Shown piece after piece: positions 11,283 through 21,712 of a stretch of DNA of 64,000 nucleotides. Source of the DNA: Loripinus fragilis (taxonomy: Eukaryota; Mollusca; Bivalvia; Lucinida; Lucinidae); contig OZ026521.1 of the NCBI GenBank assembly GCA_964019695.1, positions 33,515,601-33,579,600 of the forward strand, read 5' to 3'. How positions within the stretch are numbered: the first letter of the stretch is position 1; every line of letters starts with the position of its first letter. Position numbers and translations under genes: made by a program. The notes beneath the pieces were generated by a model. It did no database searches. It saw only the letters and a program-made list of their open reading frames with translations, and was not told the DNA's origin.

Positions 11283-11646
11283 ATACTTAGAGAAGTTCAC
11301 TGGAAGTAAAAAGATATATTACGCCCGTTTCGAGACAATAGACATATCAAATTCCTTGGACTTCTATCGAATCAATGTGACAGGGTTTTCAGGAGACACT
11401 GGCGATGCCATGGCGAACACAAACGAGATGAAATTCACAACCTATGACAAGGATAATGACTTAAAAGATCTTCAAAATTGTGCCCAAGTTTTTAGTGGAG
11501 GTTGGTGGTACAATAGATGCCACTCTTGTAATCTTAATGGCGCGTATGGTGATGCCACGTTTGGCGTTGGAATCAACTGGTATGATCTGACATACCATAA
11601 TAAGTCACTAAAAGCGACAGCCATGAAACTTAAACGAATACAGTAA
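11283..11646 (+). CDS. Fibrinogen-related (FReD) gene, alternative last exon b
   Basis: This exon encodes the C-terminal half of the fibrinogen domain with a TAA stop, 364 bp like exon a. The acceptor is tctctttttcag. DKDNDL, NCAQVFSGGWWYNRCHSC, NLNGAYG and GINWY are intact, with no frameshift or internal stop, so it looks functional. Changes relative to exon a include KKIYYARFETID, DLQNCAQV and HNKSLKAT. No second copy of the N-terminal exon precedes it, so it must be spliced to 1600-1858 (about 9.4 kb upstream) or be an orphan exon. Its phase is compatible with that donor. Confidence 0.82.
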
Positions 11647-12984
11647 CTATTGTCATGCTGGGTAATTTCGATTGTTGTTTTTTCGTCTAGCTGCTGATTT
11701 TTTCTTCAATATTTACTTTTTCTGAAAATGCTTTCAGTAAAACCATAAGAGTGTCGAACAGTTTGGATAAAGATTGGACCCGACGTTTACGTCAGGCAAT
11801 TGAGTTGGGTCCAAACTGTTTGCATAGGTTATCAGCAGATGACACTAGCAAAGACAGAAAAAAAGACAATGTGATACGCTGTTTTTTGTAGAAATTACAT
11901 GTCAGTCGGGCTGTTTGCACGACATCGTCGTATGAAGCTAGATTTTTTTTAACTTTGAGCCATATCATATACTAAGTACTGATTTCTCCCAGGAAAACGT
12001 CCAACTACAGTCCTGCAGCGTTATTTTGACTATGTAGACATTCTGTATTTACAATAATATTTACCAATAACAAAGTTATTTTTAACTCACTATTTTTAGA
12101 ATAATACATGCATTTTATTACATCTGAAATGTTATATGCACATACCAATCACAAGGAGAATTCGTAGCATAGTGGATGAATGGCTTGTCCACTGTCATAG
12201 AGATTCACCCTACCTTGTTTTTTAGTTGTTGTTGTTTTTTCAATTTTATATTTTATCAATTTATTTATTTATAGATATAATAATTAGTCATTTCCAGCAT
12301 TTGGGTTGCTGAATATTGCTTTAATGACAGCAAACAATGCATACCCTATTGAGTTGATGCATTCAGTGGCACCTCGCATGTGCGTTTTCGTGTTTGATAA
12401 TGTCCCATTTGATGGACACTTTGTATAAATGTTAAACTTGTTTTCCAATAATGCTTAAAGGATACATGTGAAAATAAACTCGTCAAAATAAGTTAAGCCC
12501 CATGTCACTTTTTTCCATAGCCTTAATGTTAAATTTGCAAAGTTCAGTTGTTTATTTAAAACCTACCGAAGGTAGTTGAAAATTCTAACTCCACCTAAGT
12601 TAGACAACAATATCTTAGGTGTACTTACACAAAGTTTCAATTGAAAATCCCGTTTTTCTTTGGGTATGTGCTAAATTTTCCAAAAGTACCAAAATTTTGG
12701 CCAATTTTACTATAAGAATGATAGGGAACGAAACGGGACATTTACTGGTATGCGTAAAGCTCTATGAAAAATTTACCAATAAAAGTGAAACCTGGCACAT
12801 GTAGAGAGGCAACATTTCCGCTTTTTGGCTGAAAATTTTATGGAAAAATATTTTTTCAGTAAAATGTTATGATAAATCAAACATGAATGTATTTACATTA
12901 GGTCTATGGGAAATATTTTGGTGGGGCTTAAATTATTTTGACCAGTTTTTTTATGATACAATAAAAATGAAGAAAAAAATGAAA
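11647..12984. other. Non-coding region after FReD exon b
   Basis: A hairpin-type repeat fragment (GTCCAAACTGTTTGC, about 11808) lies near the exon end. The rest is AT-rich and no gene is recognised. A 61-codon frame at 12619-12804 has no family resemblance. Confidence 0.5.
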
Positions 12985-13070
12985 GCATTGATGGGATTCG
13001 AACCCTGCGTATAATGGAAAATAAGTGTATTTTCTGCTGCCAGCGACTATACTTACTGAGCTATACAAGC
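12985..13070 (-). other. tRNA-like sequence (pseudo-tRNA or SINE head)
   Basis: On the - strand there is an A-box-like TAGCTCAGTAAGTATAG and a B box GGGTTCGAATCCC at the right spacing (86 nt total). The acceptor stem (GCTTGTA against the 3' TCAATGC) and the D stem pair poorly and no standard anticodon arm is clear. A functional tRNA is unlikely. Confidence 0.4.
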
Positions 13071-13229
13071 TCATATCAAATAGTTTTCAAAACTACACTT
13101 GACTGCTGAATATGTCAGCGTAATATTTTGATTTCAATGTTTACAAACAAACAAATGTAAACATGGTCATAAGATCTCGACAGCACTGTAGTTTTCTTTG
13201 AAAGTAACCATTGGACTTCTGTAAAATAA

Positions 13230-13410
13230 GTTGAGGACTAAAAAAAAAAATTAAAAAAATCTATAAAAAAATAAAATAAAAAAAAACGTTGTCAGAGCTT
13301 TTTTTTATATGTCAGATGGACCTGGACCCCCCTCCCCTGATCTGCGCATGAATTGTATATTTAAGGCTTTTCCAAAAATATTGTATTTTTTCTGTGAAGA
13401 TCGACTTTGT
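13230..13410. repeat. A-rich dispersed repeat fragment
   Basis: TTGAGGACTAAAAA, GAGCTTTTT, GTCAG.TGG.CCTGGACCC recur at 41400-41480. The poly-A content suggests a retroposed tail. Confidence 0.35.
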
Positions 13411-14665
13411 CTTGGCAAACAGTATACAGCTATTTCATACCTTTCTGTGCAACAGTCAAAACTATCACATCCGAGGTGCTGTGGATAACCCGATGGCACT
13501 GTTGCACGAGTCTAAAGGCCTAGGGCAACAGTGTTTCGGGTCATCCGCAGCACAGAGGGTGTGATAGTTTTGACTGTTGCACAGACAGGTATGAAATAGT
13601 TGTTTTATTACCCAACCCAGAGCTTACAAAGGGTAATAAAAAGCGCGATGTTGATGCACACACAGTTCGTTTACAAGGAAGACCATGCAGATGGGCTTTT
13701 TAAACTCCAAATAACATTATTGTTTGTGGTGTTCGTACTCATATTCTTAGTTAGAATGAGCGGAACACTTTGAAAACAAAATTGAACAGATTAGGCAGCA
13801 AATCCGCATCTCATACAGCATAGCATAGCAGTGGCTCAGCCGGTAAAATGCTTGAGTGTTGCGGATTCGAGCCTCAATGGTGTCAAATCAAACAAAACTT
13901 TCCCCCAGCTTGACGCTGCTAAGTAATACGTTTGACGTCATCAGTGTTCAACCCGCGTCACCTGACTGTGCAACAGTGTCACGTGACTGGGAAACAGTAT
14001 ACAACTATTTCATACCTTTCTGTGCAATAGTCAAAACTATCACCCCCAAGGTGCTGTGGATGAACCGATGGCACTGTTGCACAAGGCCGAAGGCCGAGGA
14101 CAACAGTGCATCAAGTCATCCACAGCACCAAGGGTGTGATAGTTTTGACTGTTACACAGACAGGTATGAAATAGTTGTTTATTACCCAACTCAGAGCTTA
14201 CAAAGGGTAATTATAAGCGCGATGCCAGCGTATGGTTCGTTTACGACGGAAGACCATGGCAGATGGGCTCTTAAAACTCCCAATAACTTCGTTGTTTGTG
14301 GTCAGAAACGTGATGTGTGGGTGAGTACTCATTTTCTTAGTTAGAATGAGTGGAACACTTTGAAACCAAAATTGAACAGATTAGGCGAAATTTTCTGTTT
14401 TGCAAGAAATCCGCATCTCATACAGCGTAGAGAGCGCAGTGGCTCAGTGGTAAAATGCTTTCAAGAGAGTTGCAGATTTGAGCTCAACGGCGTCACTGCG
14501 TTGTCACATTAATCCTTGCTTAGTACTGGTTCAATCCCAACATAAATGAAAAATTGTTGAGTGGGACGTAAAGATTCAAATCAAACAAAACTTTTCTACA
14601 GCGTAACGCTGCTAGGTAATACGTTTGACGTCATCAGTGTTCAGCCCATCACGTGACTGGGAAAC
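13411..14665 (+). repeat. Tandem dimer of a composite foldback plus SINE unit
   Basis: Two units of about 580-670 bp follow each other. Each has a foldback with arms of about 80 bp (13427-13602 and 14002-14177; arm blocks TGTGCAACAGTCAAAACTAT and GGTGCTGTGGAT), then matching flank (ACCCAACCCAGAGCTTACAA, TCTTAGTTAGAATGAG), then a tRNA-derived SINE (short in unit 1 at 13827-13900, longer in unit 2). Each ends near ACGTTTGACGTCATCAGTGT and CACGTGACTGGGAAACAGT. Confidence 0.7.
14431..14590 (+). mobile_element. tRNA-derived SINE, degenerate
   Basis: The head AGAGCGCAGTGGCTCAGTGG is a tRNA A box and a decayed B box follows. The body TTAGTACTGGTTCAATCC and tail GATTCAAATCAAACAAAAC match the intact SINE at 62983-63188. 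Confidence 0.65.
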
Positions 14666-16850
14666 AGTTAAAAATGTTCTCACGGGAAACAGTTCCTTGA
14701 AACCAAATCGACCCGGCAGAGACTGAAAAGTTGCTAAACAGTAAAAAGTGCTTACTAACTCTGCATATATACTCAGAAAAACAATTGAAGGATATTTAGA
14801 TTCAGTTCCATCTCTAACATTAAATACAATAATAACAAAATTAATTATGCGTGCATTTCATAGTTCTAGCTATCTGCAATCAAAATGAATGTTTGATTTA
14901 AGTCACGCTTCAGTGATTAAAGTACAGTACAAGTCCAAATGGTGCAACCCTCTATACTGAAAAGTCACAAACATTAAAAAAAATGATTGAAACCCATTTT
15001 TATCGTTTGTTTTCCATAATGACTGACTCCAAAATCATTGCTGGCTCTCGGTCAAAAGAATGAAGCCTACTTTTGTAGTTGTTTTCAGTGTTTTACTTCC
15101 ATTTGGTTATTATATTGGCTGGGGTATGCCATATTTGTACATTTTATTCAAGAAGTTGTCACGTTATTAGCTGCAATTACTGATAAATGGGTGTGAGCAC
15201 TTGTCTATGGTCAGAATTAGAACATAAGCAATGACCAGGTAAAGGTTACAGCAAAAAAAAATTCTGCTAATTTTTTTGCATGTGAACTTTGGGTAAAGAG
15301 GGTTGGTACATTTGGTGTGGTACTATATCGTAACCAATGACCCGTAAATTTTATTTTGCATTTCGCTGAATTGCATATTGATAGTTCTATCAGATACGAA
15401 AATATTTTGTTTGGAAATTATTTTCTCAAATGTCATATAGTCAAAACAATTTTAATATCCTTCAATTGTTTTTCTGAGTATAGTACGTTTGGTAAAATAA
15501 AAAATGTGTTCACAGGGAAACAGTTCCTGGAAATCGGATCGAACCGTCAGAGACTGAAAAGTTGCCAAACAGTCAAGAATGTTTAATTACTCTGCATATA
15601 GTAGATTGGGGACTGACTTGATTTAGACATTTTAGAGTACTCGGCATACGCCAGAAAAGCCACCTAAAACAAGTAAAACTGGGCACTTCGGAGTAATCCA
15701 GAGTAAATCAAGCGATACGAAAATTTCCGTACATGCAGGCAGTGATCGGCCATATTGTTTTGGAACAGGTCACGTGACTGTTCTGTCTACACCACCTCGT
15801 AAGACGGAGTACTCCGGCGTACGCCAGCACAGATGTTCCAACGCACTTGATTTCTGTTCTGCCTGTTCAGAGTGGGAGGAGTAAAGAGAACAGCTAAATC
15901 AAGTCTGCCCTGGGTAATAATAAGGCTATGGTGAAATACTGTCTGCGACATTTCATCAGGGCCTTCATTGTTTGCCAAAGTACCCGTTTAGGGGTTTCTG
16001 TTCTACAAATGGTTAATTTAACTAAAATGGGTCCTTCGAGTTATGAGCGTTCCAGCTATTGAGGATATTGTGAATTTATTGAACAATACCCTTTTTAATC
16101 CATTTGCCGAAATGGAATTTCCCACTCATGAATTGGACCAGTCCATTTCCGTTTTAAGGGTTGTTGGGTGGTATTTTTCATGTTTATTCAAATTTTAATA
16201 GAATACTCTGTAAGCAAACAGTGGAGACCCTGATCAGACGCAGCATTCTGTGGTGTCTGATCTTCTGATCTGGGTATGCACTGTTTGCCTTTGTCCCACA
16301 AAAAGGATGCTAGGCTTGTATGGGTTAATACAGTGTTATACAAACTATTGAATTCAATTAATCCAGTAGGATGAATTCAATCACCATAAAATAACAACCT
16401 CGATCATAGAAAAGTGTGAGGATTCTGATCATCTCGTTTCTAGAAAAGCCATCTGATAAAATCATCACTATGTACAAAATAAGATGAATCCCACCTTACC
16501 AGAAGAAGCTATATTCATGAATACATCGAAACTATTATAAAATCCAAAATAAATATTATAAATATATTTTACAACAACCGCATTGGAACAATTAAAGCAA
16601 CATGCTACTTGCACTGGATTAAAATGCGCACATATAAATACATTTATCATTATGACGTTGTGTCTGGGAGTGAAATAACGCCATGCATGCAATAAAATTG
16701 ATAAACCACTAGTGGTTTACAGATGTTCGGAAATAACAATATTGCATACATAATGATAGAATTATAACTTTTTCACCCCAGAAAAGAGATTTCAAAGTAA
16801 TCTTAATGTCATATGATAAATAGAATCCTACATTCCTGCTCCTGTATTAT
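14666..16850. other. Non-coding region with repeat fragments
   Basis: No gene is seen. Segments 14670-14810 and 15440-15600 are related (GGGAAACAGTTCC, CAGAGACTGAAAAGTTGC, ACTCTGCATATA), the AATTGAAGGATAT block being inverted. A hairpin of the GGGTCCACACTGTTTGC family lies at 16213-16289. Confidence 0.5.
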
Positions 16851-16944
16851 TGAATTTATTAAACTTGTTGCGAAAAAGCGATAAAATGCTCGGCAAGCAT
16901 CGCAATTTATCATTTTTCATCAACTTGTTTGATAAATTCAATAA
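16851..16944. repeat. Foldback of about 36-bp arms
   Basis: TTGAATTTATTAAACTTGTT and onward is complemented by ..TTGTTTGATAAATTCAA, around a small loop containing the inner palindrome ATGCTCGGCAAGCAT. Probably a tiny MITE. Confidence 0.6.
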
Positions 16945-17084
16945 AACATGAGCACTCATGCAAGATCCTCTATTTACAAAATACAACTTGCATGGGAAAA
17001 CCCATCAGAATGAAAATGGTCAAGCTTCTACCTTATCAAACTAATGTACATATTATGAATGGCCTCGCCTGCCCTAAAACTCTT

Positions 17085-17225
17085 CTTGCTGCCGAAAGAT
17101 ATGATATGTGTGATCTGGGTCAACGTTATTCTCACACCATACGTAGAGATATCTGGAGAAGTGAGGGTATCCCTTGAAGTTGATTGAAAGATATGATAAG
17201 TGCATTCTGAATCAATATTGTTTCA
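17085..17225 (-). pseudogene. Relic tail repeats of the ITIM receptor, distal
   Basis: Two blocks (17087-17115 and 17186-17215; GAAAGATATGATATGTG..TCTG.GTCAA on the + strand) match the coding repeat of the receptor tail. Read on the - strand, the first gives DHTYHIF. They lie beyond the stop codon and are separated from the rest of the array by the MITE at 17230. Confidence 0.55.
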
Positions 17226-17229
17226 TTAT

Positions 17230-17466
17230 GGGCCTCAATGCGAGAAAACCTGCCTTCGGGGGTTTGCGAAAAACCAAGGTGCAGACCAGCCTGCGCTTCC
17301 GCGCAGTCTGATCAGTGCCTTAGTTATTCACTTATTGATAAGTATCTTATCTAGACTTGCTACGAACAAAATTTCAATTATCTAGCTAATCTTTGTAGCT
17401 GAGGAGACTGGTTTAAGTCTCACTTAATCGGAAGCTCTGAGGACAGGTTTTGTCGCAATGAGGCCC
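17230..17466. mobile_element. 237-bp MITE, family M237, diverged copy
   Basis: Inverted ends are GGGCCTCAATGCGAGAAAAC and its complement, with a perfect 4-bp TTAT flanking duplication (17226-17229, 17467-17470). The internal hairpin CAGCCTGCGCTTCCGCGCAG is shared with 9870-10106. It is inserted in the decayed 3' part of the receptor tail array. Confidence 0.8.
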
Positions 17467-17470
17467 TTAT

Positions 17471-17697
17471 AATCTTAAACATCTGGAAACATATCTGTTA
17501 ACTTGTAAATTGTTTTAATGAATAAAATTATCATCATTGGTATTATACTTATTGACATCTTAAGCACGATTCTTTTCGTTTTAAGTTGGTTCCAATATCC
17601 CGTACTATGCATTTTCTGCACCATCAGTAGTCTCCTTTTACCTGTTTGAAATTGGCCCAAGATATGATATGTGCTTTCTGAATCAACAGAGTTATGT
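17471..17697 (-). pseudogene. Relic tail repeats just past the receptor stop
   Basis: Immediately after the TGA at 17698, the - strand in the next frame still reads DSESTYHILG. A further unit contains a stop in place of the Thr/Ser before Tyr (ENA-stop-YGILEPT). The array therefore once continued in frame and was truncated by a shift. It may now be 3' UTR. Confidence 0.65.
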
Positions 17698-18656
17698 TCA
17701 TGCTTGGCGGTTGGTATCTGGAGCATTGTTTTTTTCGTTTGTGTTTGGTTCAAAAATGTGATATGTACTTTCTGAATCAACAGTGGTCTCTCCTTGCAAA
17801 GGGGCATTCTGTTCACTTGAAATTGGTTCAAGGATATGATAGGTACTTTCTGTACCAGCAGTGGTTACTTCATACCTAGATACATTTGGAGCACAACTAC
17901 TTTTTATTTCAATCGGCTCTAAGATATGATATTGACTTTCAGACTCAATAGTGGTCTCTCCAGAACGAGATACATCTGGAGCACAACTAGGTTCGTTTGT
18001 AATAGGTTCTAAGATATTATATGTACTTTCTGAAGTATCGTTGGCCTCTTCATGTCCTGAGCCTTCTGGTTCGTACATCTCCTCCTTTGATGTTGGTTCT
18101 AAGATGTGATATGTGCTTTCTGCAGTTCTATCCAAGCAAGATATTCCAGCATTTTTCAGACCAGCAGTTTCCTTTTGGACAGAATCCAAAACATTGTAAA
18201 CAGGGCTAGAGCTACTTTCTAAATATTCATACACGTTATTCTGGACTTTTACTTGTTCATCATTACATTCATCTAATACAAGATAATCATGACACGTTTC
18301 TGTGCGTTGGTCATCATGTTGGTTATTTCTTGAATGGCCTTTACAAGAGTTTTCTTTTTTCTGGTTAATGGCAATTGGATTTGATTTTGAGCTTATGATA
18401 TCTGTATCATCGTGTGTAGATCTTAAACTCCTTTCACTGGCATTTTCTTTGTCAGATTTACCAATCTGAGCTACAGACAAATCATTTTCACAAACACTTG
18501 TATATTCATCGGCAGAAGTGGCGTGCAGTTTTGCCGTGTTATCGTCAATATATATGTAGTAAGCATCCTTGTCAAGTCCATCATATTCTGTTTCAACCTT
18601 TTGAGTCTCATCTAAGTCTTCATAAGTCTGGTGTTTCAGTGGCTTGGCTGTCGAGT
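17698..18656 (-). CDS. ITIM receptor, exon 5 (cytoplasmic tail and stop)
   Basis: Last coding exon of the receptor, with acceptor ..ttgcag just above 18656. It encodes 319 residues of hydrophilic tail. Tyrosine motifs come in order: TYEDL, EYDGL, YYIYI, DYLVL, VYEYL, VYNVL, then five units of about 35-40 residues ending in STYHILEP, STYNILEP, SQYHILEP, STYHILEP and STYHIFEP. Four fit the ITIM consensus (S/I/V/L-x-Y-x-x-I/V/L); the last has Phe at +3. Such motifs, when phosphorylated, recruit SH2 phosphatases such as SHP-1/2 and can also bind clathrin adaptors (YxxL/I). The exon starts with two bases that complete the codon left by exon 4. The stop is TGA. Confidence 0.8.
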
Positions 18657-20021
18657 CTGCAAGTAATTAACACATATAATCCTAGCACCCCTTTTATGGG
18701 ACATGGGAAACAGTTAAGATCCTAATCAGACGCATGATCAGGGTCTAAAATTGTTTACTTACAGATTGATCTATTAGAATTTGAGATAAAAAGAGATATT
18801 TTGTAGGTACTCAAATGAGCACAACTGCATGAAATTTATAAAAATGAACCTGTGCACTTTAGCACAGATTTTCATATGTTATACATTTCCCACAAGTGTA
18901 ACAGCAAAATGGAACTATCACATGCTTTTAAGAATGTGACGGTTTAAACATGTTATTGACACAACCTCTTGATGTGTTAACTACTCTTATTAACAATTTA
19001 TATTGCTATTCTATGAGAATGGATATATTTACATTATATATCTTAAACATGTGATACTAGAATGTTTGCTTATTGGAATATAAATGGTTCCTTTAAGCGT
19101 TTGCATGTTGGGTAATTTTACATGCTGATATTATTTGCAGATTTTTGTGAACTAAACCTTTTTTATGAAAAGAAAATCTTTCACGAATACCATCAGTTCA
19201 GATTCAGATCGATCAGGAAAAACAGCTTTGTAAGACAGTTTGTAAGGTAGTTAGCAGGCAATAGATAGTCTTAATTAGGTGCCTATTTATCTAAGTGTCT
19301 CGTTCAGAATCATTAAATTAAGTGGTTGTTACTCCTTTGAGTGTGGTGATGGGGTTGGGGTTTGGTCCTGGTTTTGTGAATTAGACCTTTCTGTTTTTCC
19401 AATTATCTCACCAAGAAAGAAAGATAACTGGTTGTTATTTTTGCTTCTATGTGGCTGTCCTTTTTGTGTTTCTATGTTTCTATCTCATTTTGCCATATGT
19501 TAATCTGTAGTTATATCATTTCTTGGTTATATTCATTAGTTTTAAAGTAAGTAGAATGTGTCTCCTGTGGTTCTTTAACAAGTGTAATTTACATGTCTCG
19601 TTGTAGGGTTATGAAGCACAGTTCATCAATTTTATATCCTGAAATCAATGATATGAGATTCACAATTATGAAATTGATTGTGATATTTTAAACTAGAAAG
19701 CTTTAATTACCCCATATATTGTTATTGTTTCACTTGACAAGTCACCCTTATTCTCTTTTAAATCAGGAATTTTAGCTAGCATCATACCCTGTGGTGATAC
19801 ATTATATATACAGTAAAACATGTGTAAGATCTTTATGACAAATGTAGCTTAAAGAAGGTCGAGAGTATTGCATTGGAGCATTCTGCAGTACTTAATCTTA
19901 ACCTGCATTAAGTGAAAATTATTCTTGAAAACCAATTTTTGGTGTTTTTTAGAAATGCCATTTTACACATGTTTTACTGTATATTGTTAAAACATTTTCT
20001 TATCAATTTCTTTAAACTTAC
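18657..20021 (-). other. Receptor intron 4
   Basis: No gene. It contains fragments of the GGGTAATTTTACATGC repeat (about 19110) and a piece of the GATCAGGGTCTAAA hairpin family (about 18730). Confidence 0.5.
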
Positions 20022-20080
20022 TGGCTGTCTGTTTTGACAATGGTATATCACGACTCGAATCTTCAGTTGGGCTCTTTCTT
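20022..20080 (-). CDS. ITIM receptor, exon 4 (juxtamembrane)
   Basis: A 59-bp exon with acceptor tgtgtttcag and donor gtaagttt. In the phase set by exon 3 it reads on from KRR as RKSPTEDSSRDIPLSKQTA, a basic stop-transfer sequence followed by a polar cytoplasmic stretch. It leaves one base for exon 5. The other two frames either hit a stop or fail to join, which supports the assignment. Confidence 0.65.
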
Positions 20081-20925
20081 CTGAAACACATTAGAAACAT
20101 TTTTGTCAAAATAGAATGCAACCAATTCTTGTTGAAATTAAAAATATATATACCAAGGTAATGCCATTTATATCCTTTATTTACTCATGAAATGTTCCAC
20201 AATAAACACGAGATGGTTTATTGTATATACCAAGGGTTTACGGGTTAGAATTTCCAAGTTAAGATGTACTTAAGTACCTGAAGATTGTTTATATCTGAAC
20301 AAACAGGGCAGGCCGTGGTGAAAACCCGCTTTTGTGGCCAAAGTACTCGTATAGTGTAATGGGTTAATAAATTACAACTGTCAAGTTTTTGCCTGGGTAG
20401 GTTTGATTTTTATCTGTGTTCATAATAGGTATGACGAAACAGGGAAACTGCCACTATTAGAAACCACGGATATGAATTATTACAGAATTTTGGACCATCA
20501 TCAACAAAGAGTGTGGTATTTTGTGGTGAGGAACCAGTTGGCGTTTGGTCAGGATTACAGCACAACAGTGCTACAATGTTTACCAGTTATGCACTTTATT
20601 TGACAGTTTTATGTGTGCATCATCTCACAGATAAAAAGCCAATACATGAAGACCAACAAAGTGGCATGTGTATCCAGAATAGATACAGATCAGCCTGGGC
20701 ACATGCTGTTTGCCTAAAGATACCATTAGCTTCCCAAGTAATAAATACTTTGAACAGATAAGATAGATGCCTTAGCAGAGCGGAGCCTATAGTTGATGCA
20801 TATGACACTTTGTTGGTTTTGTTGTAAGGGGCTTAATTACTGACATGGCAGAGGTACGCATAGAGGGATGCATGGTAGGCTAGCGCTGTTCGCCAAATGT
20901 GCTATCCTCTTAAAATAAAGATAAA
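20081..20925 (-). other. Receptor intron 3, part left of the Helentron
   Basis: Non-coding. A hairpin-family fragment (CAGATCAGCCTGGGCACATG) lies at about 20688. Short plus-strand frames here show no family features. Confidence 0.5.
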
Positions 20926-20982
20926 CTAGAATGCAGTCGATGGTACACCATCGCAAATACCCGCTTTTTGTTTTGACCCAAA
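20926..20982 (-). other. Helentron 3' terminus: subterminal inverted repeat, hairpin, CTAG end
   Basis: - strand order: AAAAAGCGGGTATTTG, then the 16-nt palindrome CGATGGTGTACCATCG, eight bases, CTAG at 20926-20929, then T. A hairpin 8-12 nt before CTRR followed by T is the Helitron-type end where rolling-circle transposition terminates. The same arrangement occurs at 32508-32555. Confidence 0.85.
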
Positions 20983-21306
20983 GCATATCCATACTGTCAG
21001 TTTGTTGATGCAGTTGTGTCATAGATAATTCAACAGTATCTGGCTCTTCGATTTGTTCTAACACTACCTGTATTACCTACCTTGGTGATTAGGCCTGCTA
21101 CATGCAAAGGTTTTTAACACTGCATTCTCTTCTGTACCATGCTCCAGTCCTATCTACCAGTGTGACCACAACATTTGAGAAATAGATACTTACCTTTAAA
21201 TGGGCTTCGTTTGCACTTGCTGTTGGTGCACTTGTATAATGATACTTTCTATGGCAATTATTGTTTATTTTCTTTCAAATCACTTTCTTTCCAGTCACAA
21301 AAGAGA

Positions 21307-21432
21307 TTAAACCAGATACTTACCAGTATATGAAGTGAGGCTACTCTCATGTCTTCTACCATATGGCCATCCCCACAGATTTTCTTTAATGTACTCATCA
21401 GCCAAATCTATCATCTGTACATCTAGACACAT
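21307..21432 (-). CDS. Small 41-aa frame inside the Helentron, unknown
   Basis: ATG to TAA frame with DLADEYIKENLWGWPYGRRH and HESSLTSYTGKYLV. The codon for the last Gly overlaps a strong donor-like GTAAGTAT and an AG precedes the third base of the Leu codon, so this could also be an exon. It does not join in phase with receptor exons 3 or 4. The family is not recognised; Trp/Tyr-rich composition and length make chance possible. Confidence 0.3.
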   Translation of the reverse strand: MCLDVQMIDLADEYIKENLWGWPYGRRHESSLTSYTGKYLV

Positions 21433-21545
21433 AGATGTAATGACACAGGAACAATTAACATATCTCACAAGACTTCACAAGCTGGAAACTTAATCTGTAT
21501 GTAACATGAATGGATATTTTTAGTGATGAAATCCTGTATAAAGGG

Positions 21546-21680
21546 CATCCAGTATAAAAGATCAACATTCTAGTCATCCAGTATAAAAAGTCAACATTCT
21601 AGTCATCCAGTATAAAAGATCAACATTCTAGTCATCCAGTATAAAAGATCAACATTCTAGTCATCCAGTATAAAAGACCA
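21546..21680 (-). repeat. 29-bp minisatellite at the 3' side of the Helentron
   Basis: About 4.6 units of CATCCAGTATAAAAGATCAA-CATTCTAGT, exact period 29 (starts at 21546, 21575, 21604, 21633, 21662). One unit has AAAAAGTC for AAAAGATC. Each unit carries TATAAAA. Short tandem repeats near the 3' end are common in Helentrons. Confidence 0.95.
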
Positions 21681-21712
21681 CATATTTACAAATATACACA
21701 TGTCATATATTT

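Noticed and set aside
12985..13070. Functional tRNA gene on the - strand
   Set aside because: A and B boxes are present but acceptor and D stems do not pair.
17475..17831. 118-aa - strand frame overlapping the end of receptor exon 5
   Set aside because: Other-register reading of the tail repeats; informative as a relic but not a separate gene.
21180..21240. Possible short - strand exon ending at a GTAAGTAT donor
   Set aside because: Does not join in frame with receptor exons 3 or 4; probably chance within the Helentron.
21546..21680. 29-bp regular repeats as a CRISPR array
   Set aside because: Units abut without unique spacers, and the window is eukaryotic.
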